A stretch of DNA of 20,013 bases from assembly GCA_026122915.1 (NCBI GenBank), contig JAGIXO010000022.1:1-20013 (forward strand), read 5' to 3'. Every line of letters begins with the position of its first letter. Position 1 is the first letter of the stretch. Shown piece by piece: positions 14,532 to 20,013 of the stretch. The notes below the pieces were generated by a model. The model had not been told where the DNA came from, searched no databases, and was given only the letters and a program-made list of their open reading frames with translations. The position numbers were made by a program, and so were the translations under genes. This DNA is from Candidatus Electronema nielsenii (GTDB lineage Bacteria; Desulfobacterota; Desulfobulbia; Desulfobulbales; Desulfobulbaceae).

Positions 14532-15490
14532 AAAACCGGATAACCGAGGACAGACACAGAGGTCTGTCGTTACGTGCTGTTATCAGCTTGTTTCTGCTCG
14601 TCGCAAGCCTACTGCTGACCTTCTCCGCTGTTGCTGACCAGAAGAAACAGGACGGCGATGCCGAAACCTTGGTTGCGCAGGCGAATGCCGCCTATCTCAA
14701 AGGTCGCTACGAGCAGGCTGCCACTCTCTATACAGCAGTTATTCACGAAATAGGCATCTCTGCCGAACTGCTCGGCAACTTAGCTGACAGTTACGCCGCT
14801 GCTGGGCAAATCGGACTGGCGGTGCTGAATTACGAGCGGGCGTTGTTACTGACTCCGAGCAATGCGGACTTGCGGAAGAGTTTAGCACAGTTACGCAAGG
14901 ATGTGGGTCTGTTTCGAGCAAAATCCTTGCCAGAGCGGTTAGCTGAATTGTTGGGCGCGGATCAGTGGTTGCTGATTTCTGGCACCGCCTTTGTCCTGCT
15001 CGCCCTGACTGTGCTGGTCGTAGGCATAATTGGCCAGAAACGCTGTCCTTGGGCACGACGACTAAATTTCCTTTTTCTGACCGCGACCCTGCTGCCTCTG
15101 CCTCCGGCCTTGCTCCGCTATCAGGCTTGGCAAGACGGCGTGATCACGGCTCCTGATGCCCGGCTGCTCATTTCACCCTTTGCTGAAGCTGAAGCAGTTG
15201 GCAGCGTTAAAACGGGCAGCATCATTCGCCCGCTGCACAAGGAACACGGCGGCTACCTGCTGGTGCGTGATGAGGACGGACGTAGCGGCTGGATTGCTCA
15301 GACCAGTTTTCAGCGGATTGCAAACATCGAGCAAGAGCAAGGGCGACATAATTTTGCGCAGACCACCGAAATTCAAAAAACACAGCCTGACTTGCCTAAT
15401 GCACGCTCCGAGAGTATATTGCATTTCAATGCACTGGAGCAGTCTCCCGTCCCTCGAAAAATTCAACACCAGAACAAAGAGAAAATATGA
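14528..15490 (+). CDS. batE: BatE-like protein: TPR, two membrane helices, SH3-like domain
   Basis: 320 residues; the ATG overlaps the batD stop (ATGA). Layout: N-terminal signal/anchor (about 15-37), TPR repeats (about 45-125; AYLKGRYEQAATLYTAVI and LADSYAAAGQIGLAVLNYERAL), two membrane helices (LLISGTAFVLLALTVLVVGI and FLFLTATLLPLPPALL), then an SH3-like domain (about 215-285) with VGSVKTGSIIRPL and GWIAQTSFQRI. This is the family architecture of BatE, last gene of bat operons. SH3-like domains of this kind often bind peptidoglycan or partner proteins. The last 35 residues are polar and not recognisable. It is coupled to the next gene by another ATGA overlap. Confidence 0.85.
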   Translation: MKNRITEDRHRGLSLRAVISLFLLVASLLLTFSAVADQKKQDGDAETLVAQANAAYLKGRYEQAATLYTAVIHEIGISAELLGNLADSYAAAGQIGLAVLNYERALLLTPSNADLRKSLAQLRKDVGLFRAKSLPERLAELLGADQWLLISGTAFVLLALTVLVVGIIGQKRCPWARRLNFLFLTATLLPLPPALLRYQAWQDGVITAPDARLLISPFAEAEAVGSVKTGSIIRPLHKEHGGYLLVRDEDGRSGWIAQTSFQRIANIEQEQGRHNFAQTTEIQKTQPDLPNARSESILHFNALEQSPVPRKIQHQNKEKI

Positions 15491-16086
15491 AAAAAACTTT
15501 TGCGTTATGCGGCCTGCTTCTTTTGTCAGCTCAAATAGCGACCGCTGCACCTCACAGTGGCACTCGTTTTATTGACACTTGGTCAGAGCTGAACACTTGG
15601 GAGATAGGGGCGAGGTCAGTAGATTTTGCCCAAACGCTGGATAAAAAATTAGTCTTTGTTTTGGGCGAAGACGGCAACGTGCAGATTTTTTCCGCTGTTG
15701 GTGAGCAGCTCGGCACGGTTCAGATGCAGGGCAGACCAATAGCTATCGACATTGATCCGCGTGGTAAAATCCTGTATGTAATTGACCAAAGAGGGTATTG
15801 TACACTTTTCAATATTTCTATAGCAACCGGTGCCGCAGACTCAAAAGTGCTCCGTAGCTGGAGGACTCGCACAAGAACGGTGGATGTTGCTGTTTTGCCC
15901 GACCGTCAGTTGGTCTTCATTCTGGAGGCAGACAAAACTGTGCGAGTTTACTCGTACTCTGGCCAACAGATAGGCTACATTCCGGTACCCGCAGGCACTT
16001 CCTCTCTTGATCTCATTCCTCGGAGCGCAATGCTTTATCTTGTCAATCAAAGAGGATTCTACACATCGTTACAACTACAGTTCTAA
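15487..16086 (+). CDS. Secreted protein of two blade-like repeats, paralogue of the DsbA fusion
   Basis: 199 residues with signal peptide (1-20, cut after ATA). The mature protein is two copies of a module of about 75-80 residues: W...VDFAQTLDKKLVFVLGEDGNVQIFS (with GEQLGTV, then DPRGKILYVIDQRGY) and VDVAVLPDRQLVFILEADKTVRVYS (with GQQIGYI, then PRSAMLYLVNQRGF). Each module reads like a pair of WD/NHL-type propeller blades, and the same module occurs once in the next gene. Two modules cannot close a propeller alone, so it may pair with other copies. Signal peptides of the two genes are nearly the same (MKKTFALC against MKKTLALS), indicating tandem duplication. The start overlaps the batE stop. 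Function unknown; periplasmic. Confidence 0.8.
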   Translation: MKKTFALCGLLLLSAQIATAAPHSGTRFIDTWSELNTWEIGARSVDFAQTLDKKLVFVLGEDGNVQIFSAVGEQLGTVQMQGRPIAIDIDPRGKILYVIDQRGYCTLFNISIATGAADSKVLRSWRTRTRTVDVAVLPDRQLVFILEADKTVRVYSYSGQQIGYIPVPAGTSSLDLIPRSAMLYLVNQRGFYTSLQLQF

Positions 16087-16129
16087 CCGTGCTAACCGAT
16101 TTCAGGGCAAAAAACAAATTTTGTTCGAC

Positions 16130-16158
16130 TTGCCGGACGCAGCACGGGACAGTATAAT
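16130..16158 (+). promoter_or_regulatory. Sigma70-type promoter of the DsbA-fusion gene
   Basis: TTGCCG (16130-16135), a 17-base spacer and a perfect TATAAT (16153-16158) lie in the 118-bp gap upstream of the gene starting at 16205. A start of transcription near 16165 would leave a leader of about 40 bases. This makes the DsbA-type gene, and probably phoH and ybeY-pdxJ behind it, independent of the bat operon. Confidence 0.7.
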
Positions 16159-16204
16159 GCCTGCATTCTATTCATTCACTGCTCATTTTTACCAAGGAAA
16201 AAAC

Positions 16205-17074
16205 ATGAAGAAAACTCTTGCCCTGTCCTGCCTGCTGTTACTTTCTGGTCAGATCGCCTTAGCACAGCCGCCCGCACCAGAGCAGCAGTCTGCTGCCAAG
16301 CCCGATGCACTTTCATGGACGGTTATGCAAAATTGGAAAACCGAAGCAAAACCGCTTGATTTCGTTCAGTCGTTAGACGGCAGGATGGTATTTATCCTCG
16401 GCGAAGACAGCAAGGTTTATCTGTATTCCGCCGAAGGTCAGAAGCTGGGAGTAATTCCGGCTGATCCGGGTACAATTGCTTTGGATATTGCCCCGCGTGG
16501 TGAGATGCTTTATCTGGTGGACAAAAACGGTGCGTATAAGGCTCTTGATATTTCCTTTGCCAAAGACATTGATATCTCTGGCTCGCCCTTCCTCGGCAAC
16601 GAAAAAGCACCGGTGGCTTTAGTTGTTTTCTCGGATTTCCAATGCCCTTTCTGTAGCAAAGTGCATCCTCTGTTGGAAGAAGTGATGAAGAAAAATCCTG
16701 ACACGGTCAAGGTCGTGTTCAAGCACATGCCGTTGAACATGCACCAACAGGCCGAGCCAGCCGCTCGTGCCTCTATTGCTGCTCAGGAGCAGGGCAAATT
16801 CTGGCAGATGCATGATGCACTTTTCGCTATTTCATCGAGCTTGAATCCTGAGACGATTGAAAAAGCTGCCGCTGGCATTGGGTTAGATATGGAGAAGTTC
16901 AAGGCAGACTTGAACAGCCCAGCCATCCAAGAGAAGCTGACCAAGGACATGAACGCAGCACGTTTGGCCGAGGTTAATGGTACCCCCACTCTGTTCGTCA
17001 ACGGTCGCCGAGTAAACGCAGCGGGTGTCGAAGGCATCCAGAAGATGATCGACCAAGAACTGAGCAAGAAGTAA
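16205..17074 (+). CDS. Periplasmic DsbA-family thiol oxidoreductase with N-terminal blade-like module
   Basis: 289 residues from the ATG at 16205 (AAGGAA upstream); the frame is open to 16007, but the signal peptide (MKKTLALSCLLLLSGQIALA) marks the true start. Residues about 35-120 are one copy of the module found twice in the preceding gene (LDFVQSLDGRMVFILGEDSKV, then APRGEMLYLVDKNG). Residues about 125-289 are a DsbA/DsbG/BdbD-type thioredoxin domain: FSDFQCPFC with the CPFC redox pair, MPLNMHQQAEPAARA in the helical insert, and the cis-proline loop VNGTPTLFVNGR. Family members make or shuffle disulfides in exported proteins; CPFC is found in several such enzymes. The N-terminal module may choose substrates or a docking partner. 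It has its own promoter. Confidence 0.93.
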   Translation: MKKTLALSCLLLLSGQIALAQPPAPEQQSAAKPDALSWTVMQNWKTEAKPLDFVQSLDGRMVFILGEDSKVYLYSAEGQKLGVIPADPGTIALDIAPRGEMLYLVDKNGAYKALDISFAKDIDISGSPFLGNEKAPVALVVFSDFQCPFCSKVHPLLEEVMKKNPDTVKVVFKHMPLNMHQQAEPAARASIAAQEQGKFWQMHDALFAISSSLNPETIEKAAAGIGLDMEKFKADLNSPAIQEKLTKDMNAARLAEVNGTPTLFVNGRRVNAAGVEGIQKMIDQELSKK

Positions 17075-17077
17075 GTA

Positions 17078-18082
17078 ATGCCTACCCGGCCAACGTTGAA
17101 AAAAACGGGCGGCGAAGTCGAGCAAGGCTTGGAGTTTGCGGATCATGCCGCTGCCCAAGCCCTGTTCGGTGAGTTAAACCGTAATCTGCATACCGTTGAG
17201 CAGACAGCTGGAGTCCACATCAACTGCCGAGGGAATAACCTCCAAATTCAAGGCAGAACTGATGCGGTGGAGCTGGCTGTTTCTGCTCTGCGCCAGCTGT
17301 ATGAACTCGTCCGCAAAGGCTATCCAGTTTTCAGCCAAGATATTGCTTTTGGGCTGAAAATCCTTGAATCATCTCCAACAGCATCTTTGGAGGAGATATT
17401 CTTAGAGAAGGTCTGCATTACCTCAAAAAAGCGGATTATTTCACCAAAAACTATCAACCAAAAGAATTACATCGAGGCGATCCGCCACAACGACATTGTG
17501 TTTGGCATTGGACCAGCAGGCACCGGTAAAACCTATTTAGCGGTGGCGATGGCAGTTGCGGCCTTGGCTGCCGAACAGGTGCAGCGGATCATTCTCACTC
17601 GACCCGCCGTAGAAGCAGGCGAGAAGCTCGGTTTTCTACCCGGTGATTTGGCTCAGAAGGTTGATCCGTATTTGCGTCCGCTTACCGATGCTCTTAACGA
17701 AATGCTGGGAGCAGAGAAAGCAGCGGATTTGATCGGACGGGGCGTGGTCGAAATTGCACCATTAGCCTTTATGCGCGGCAGAACCCTGAACAAAGGCTTT
17801 GTCATCCTTGACGAAGCGCAGAACACCACTCGCGAGCAGATGAAGATGTTTCTCACTCGGATTGGTTTTGATTCGCAGGCGGTCATCACGGGTGATATTA
17901 CTCAGGTTGATTTGCCTGGTGGTCAGCCTTCTGGCTTGGCAGAGGCAAAAAATATTCTTCAGGATATCGATGGGATCAGTTTCTGTCACTTCGATAGTAG
18001 CGATGTAGTTCGTCATCCGCTCGTACAGAAAATCATCCTCGCCTACGAGAAAAACAGTCACCGCGACCGTCCAGAAGCCTGA
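17078..18082 (+). CDS. PhoH-family ATPase (YbeZ type)
   Basis: 334 residues. An N-terminal nucleic-acid-binding-like region (about 15-85, with VHINCRGNNLQIQGR) precedes a P-loop ATPase domain: GPAGTGKT at 145-152 (Walker A), ILTRPAVEAGEKLGFLPGDL (PhoH-specific), FMRGRTLNKGFVILDEAQN (Walker B, DEAQ from 245), and TRIGFDSQAVITGDITQVDLP (sensor). The family partner is YbeY, encoded directly next; together they act in rRNA maturation and ribosome quality control. The ATG is 4 bp after the DsbA stop, and its last base region overlaps the ybeY start (TGATG), so the two are coupled. There is only a weak ribosome site. Called PhoH-like rather than phoH because the phosphate link is historical. Confidence 0.95.
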   Translation: MPTRPTLKKTGGEVEQGLEFADHAAAQALFGELNRNLHTVEQTAGVHINCRGNNLQIQGRTDAVELAVSALRQLYELVRKGYPVFSQDIAFGLKILESSPTASLEEIFLEKVCITSKKRIISPKTINQKNYIEAIRHNDIVFGIGPAGTGKTYLAVAMAVAALAAEQVQRIILTRPAVEAGEKLGFLPGDLAQKVDPYLRPLTDALNEMLGAEKAADLIGRGVVEIAPLAFMRGRTLNKGFVILDEAQNTTREQMKMFLTRIGFDSQAVITGDITQVDLPGGQPSGLAEAKNILQDIDGISFCHFDSSDVVRHPLVQKIILAYEKNSHRDRPEA

Positions 18083-19245
18083 TGTCCATTAACTTCATCA
18101 GTGAAATCGATCCGCAGCGATTCCGGCTTAATCAAGCTCTGTTGCGTGCGCGTACATCTCGTTTGCTGTATCTACTCGGCCAAACTGAGCGAACAGTCAG
18201 CATTGTTCTGCTCGACGACCGGGAAATGGCTGGTTACAACCAGACTTATCGCCATAAAGAAGGACCGACTAATGTGCTCTCGTTTCCGGCGGAAGTGGCG
18301 GATGAGCTAGGCGATATCCTAATTTCTGTCGATACCGCGTGGCGGGAAGCTCTCGAGAAGAACATCACTCTGCATCAGCATCTTACTTGGCTGATCATCC
18401 ACGGTCTGCTGCATCTACTTGGCTATGACCACGAGCTATCTGACGAGCAAGCAGAACTGATGCAGGACAAAGAAGCGCAGCTCTTTCAGGCTATCCAACA
18501 CATTCATTCACAAGGAAGAACCATGCCGCAACTTGCCATCAACGTTGACCACATCGCCACCATTCGGGAAGCCAGAGGCGGCGTAGAGCCTGATCCGGTG
18601 CTGGCCGCAGGCATTTGTGAGCTGGCTGGTGCGAGAGGTATTGTCGTCCATCTGCGGGAAGATCGCCGTCATATTCAAGAGCGTGATGTTCGGGTCTTGC
18701 GTCAAACGATCAAAACCCGCCTGAATCTGGAGATGGCGGTCGTCAAAGAGATCGTCGAGATTGCCCTTGATGTGCTGCCGGATATGATCACCTTAGTGCC
18801 GGAAAAACGTAAAGAGCTGACCACTGAAGGCGGTTTGGACATCATCAGCAATGAGAAGAAAATTAGGAAAACCGTCGGCAAAATGATTGAGGCAGGTATT
18901 CCTGTGTCCCTCTTTGTTGATCCCAATCCTGAGCAAATCAAGGCTGCTGTCGATGTGGGCGCGACCTATGTTGAGCTGCATACTGGCCGCTACGCAGATG
19001 CTACCGACGCGAAGGAGCAGGACAAGGAATTTCAGCTGATCGAGCAGGCAGCAGAGGCTGCCTTTGCGGTCGGGCTGCGGGTCAATGCTGGCCACGGACT
19101 GAATTATCTCAACGTGGGTCGCATCGCAGGTATATCCGTGATCGAAGAACTGAGCATCGGCCATGCAGTGATTGCACGGGCGGCTTTTGTTGGCTTAGAT
19201 CAGGCTGTGCGAGAAATGCAAAACTGTATTGATATAGTTGGGTAA
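18082..19245 (+). CDS. YbeY-PdxJ fusion: endoribonuclease plus pyridoxine 5'-phosphate synthase
   Basis: One 387-codon frame. Residues 1-147 are YbeY: YRHKEGPTNVLSFP and the zinc motif HGLLHLLGYDHE, the metallo-endoribonuclease for 16S rRNA 3'-end maturation. Residues 148-387 are a full-length PdxJ (240 residues; E. coli has 243): LAINVDHIATIREARGG, HLREDRRHI, LVPEKRKELTTEGGLD, YVELHTGRYAD, VNAGHGLNY and ELSIGHAVIARA. PdxJ condenses 1-deoxyxylulose-5-phosphate with 3-amino-2-oxopropyl phosphate in vitamin B6 synthesis. The two are normally separate genes. There is no linker and no stop between them, but an ATG at 18523 with AAGGAAG before it would allow PdxJ to be made alone. The start overlaps the phoH stop. 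No frameshift is needed to explain it, though a missing base near 18510 is an alternative. Confidence 0.9.
   Translation: MSINFISEIDPQRFRLNQALLRARTSRLLYLLGQTERTVSIVLLDDREMAGYNQTYRHKEGPTNVLSFPAEVADELGDILISVDTAWREALEKNITLHQHLTWLIIHGLLHLLGYDHELSDEQAELMQDKEAQLFQAIQHIHSQGRTMPQLAINVDHIATIREARGGVEPDPVLAAGICELAGARGIVVHLREDRRHIQERDVRVLRQTIKTRLNLEMAVVKEIVEIALDVLPDMITLVPEKRKELTTEGGLDIISNEKKIRKTVGKMIEAGIPVSLFVDPNPEQIKAAVDVGATYVELHTGRYADATDAKEQDKEFQLIEQAAEAAFAVGLRVNAGHGLNYLNVGRIAGISVIEELSIGHAVIARAAFVGLDQAVREMQNCIDIVG
18513..18525 (+). promoter_or_regulatory. pdxJ: Internal ribosome binding site and start for PdxJ
   Basis: AGGAAG at 18513-18518 and ATG at 18523-18525 lie in frame inside the fusion, exactly where PdxJ begins (MPQLAINVDHI). 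The Shine-Dalgarno to start distance is about 4 bases. This looks like a surviving translation start from a time when pdxJ was separate, and may still give free PdxJ. Confidence 0.6.
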
Positions 19246-19291
19246 AAATACTCGTAGCAACTCCAAATTTTGAGCTGATGATGTGAAAAAA

Positions 19292-19316
19292 AGGGCGGCA
19301 CAGCACTGTCCGCCCT
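19292..19316 (-). terminator. Intrinsic terminator between the fusion gene and the converging papain-like gene
   Basis: AGGGCGG and CCGCCCT, extended inward by ACA/TGT past one bulged C, form a GC-rich hairpin. On the minus strand it is followed by seven T residues, a good Rho-independent terminator for the papain-like gene. It may also protect the 3' end of the plus-strand message. Confidence 0.75.
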
Positions 19317-19333
19317 GCGATCGTGAAATAGTT

Positions 19334-20013
19334 TCACTGATAAACCAAGGTAGTTCCCGCATCAACCGGAGTGCTGTCATCAGCATACTCACTTTGCCGC
19401 CCAACGTTCCAATCTGACGGCGAGGAGGTGTTGAAGCGGGAAATTTTTTTGCTCGGATTGCCTTGCAGCTGGTAATACGTGTCCTGATAGATACGCCATC
19501 TGCACAGATCAATCGGGGTTACTTCCGAAGCATTGACAGACCCTACCACGTTAGCTTGTTCAAAGGCAGCTGCCACTAGCTCAGAGCAGAAAAATTTGCT
19601 GAAATCCTCTCTATTCAGCGTGGGGCCGTTGATGCCGAAAGGCAGCTTGTCCAGCAAATCCAGTGCGGATTTGATTGCCTGCGGCATGTCATAGTCCTTG
19701 CCCTTCTGGTTGAAGAGGAAATCATAGAATTCCCTCTCGTTGAAGCGGGTTGCCCTGATCTCCTCATCCAAGGGAAGCCACCATACCTCGCCGTCGTAGA
19801 TATCGAGACAGTCGCTCAACCGCGTTGTCCGTACCCCGGTCGCGCCGTTCAATGTGGTTGATTCAATGATCTCGTTGAAGAACCTAGCTGTGGTGTCATT
19901 TAGCACCTTGGTCTGCAAGATCACTCCGACATGCGAGACATCGGACATGGTGACAGACTTGATGAGTTCGGAGATGTTCGCCTTGCCGCTGAAAGCGATC
20001 ACATCGCCAGGCC
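19334..20013 (-). CDS. Permuted papain-like amidase/peptidase, YiiX family (partial, right edge)
   Basis: The frame stays open to the window edge: reading inward from the edge the codons give PGDVIAFSGKA, so the gene begins outside. The visible part of about 226 residues has the permuted papain layout of the YiiX/YebB relatives of NlpC/P60: PGDVIAF, then SHVGVI with the catalytic His, a strand region with EIIEST, and FFCSELVAAAFEQA with the catalytic Cys. These enzymes cut amide or ester bonds in peptides or lipids; the substrate is not readable here. The C-terminal 50 residues are Ser/Asp/Thr-rich and specific to this protein. It converges on the YbeY-PdxJ gene across a shared terminator. 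Confidence 0.85.
   Translation of the reverse strand, partial: PGDVIAFSGKANISELIKSVTMSDVSHVGVILQTKVLNDTTARFFNEIIESTTLNGATGVRTTRLSDCLDIYDGEVWWLPLDEEIRATRFNEREFYDFLFNQKGKDYDMPQAIKSALDLLDKLPFGINGPTLNREDFSKFFCSELVAAAFEQANVVGSVNASEVTPIDLCRWRIYQDTYYQLQGNPSKKISRFNTSSPSDWNVGRQSEYADDSTPVDAGTTLVYQ

Noticed and set aside
16007..16204. 66-codon N-terminal extension of the DsbA-fusion protein
   Set aside because: It would overlap the end of the previous gene, cross a strong promoter, and bury a normal signal peptide inside the protein.
1..20013. tRNA, rRNA, prophage or insertion-sequence genes
   Set aside because: No cloverleaf, rRNA-like, integrase or transposase sequence was recognised on either strand.

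Overview
The window is a gene-dense stretch of about 20 kb from a Gram-negative, probably anaerobic bacterium. The evidence for this is two lipid A genes (lpxC, lpxK), several signal-peptide proteins, and a hybrid-cluster protein with the class I cysteine spacing typical of strict anaerobes. The gene mix (Hcp beside a zinc-ribbon HD protein, a Bat cluster, PhoH-YbeY-PdxJ, a lone Liv-type binding protein) fits Desulfobacterota of the Desulfobulbales, possibly the cable-bacteria branch. That placement is inference from gene content; no rRNA or tRNA is present to settle it.

Left part (1-4554). The tail of a plus-strand gene at the edge converges on a small HdeA-like periplasmic protein. Divergent from it is a tightly packed trio: a 557-residue helical/TPR-like protein, an 86-residue J-domain-like protein with no HPD motif, and a GrpE-like protein. 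No Hsp70 gene lies in the window. The trio converges on hcp. Hcp is divergent from a zinc-ribbon HD phosphohydrolase, and between them lies an FNR/HcpR-type palindrome placed as expected for class II activation of hcp.

Middle (5594-9160). lpxK and lpxC lie on the minus strand with an AT-rich gap of about 260 bp between them, and lpxC ends in a good intrinsic terminator. A divergent Liv-type periplasmic binding protein follows with no permease or ATPase genes.

Repeat region (9159-9562). This 404-bp gap holds about 14 degenerate 21-bp tandem units built on an ATTCCAATTGGAAT palindrome. It includes a perfect 17-bp-stem hairpin, and the whole array is bracketed by two related GGCGAA...TTCGCC hairpins, the second ending just before the ribosome binding site of a pentapeptide-repeat protein. 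This is the most unusual DNA in the window.

Right part (10699-19245). One long plus-strand run of short-gap or overlapping genes starts with a BatB-BatC fusion, BatD and BatE. Two paralogous secreted proteins follow that share an approximately 75-80-residue blade-like repeat, the second fused to a DsbA-type thioredoxin domain and having its own strong sigma70-like promoter. The run ends with PhoH and a single frame fusing YbeY (rRNA maturation) to PdxJ (vitamin B6 synthesis), with an internal start in front of PdxJ. A minus-strand permuted-papain (YiiX-like) protein, cut by the window edge, converges on this run across an intrinsic terminator.
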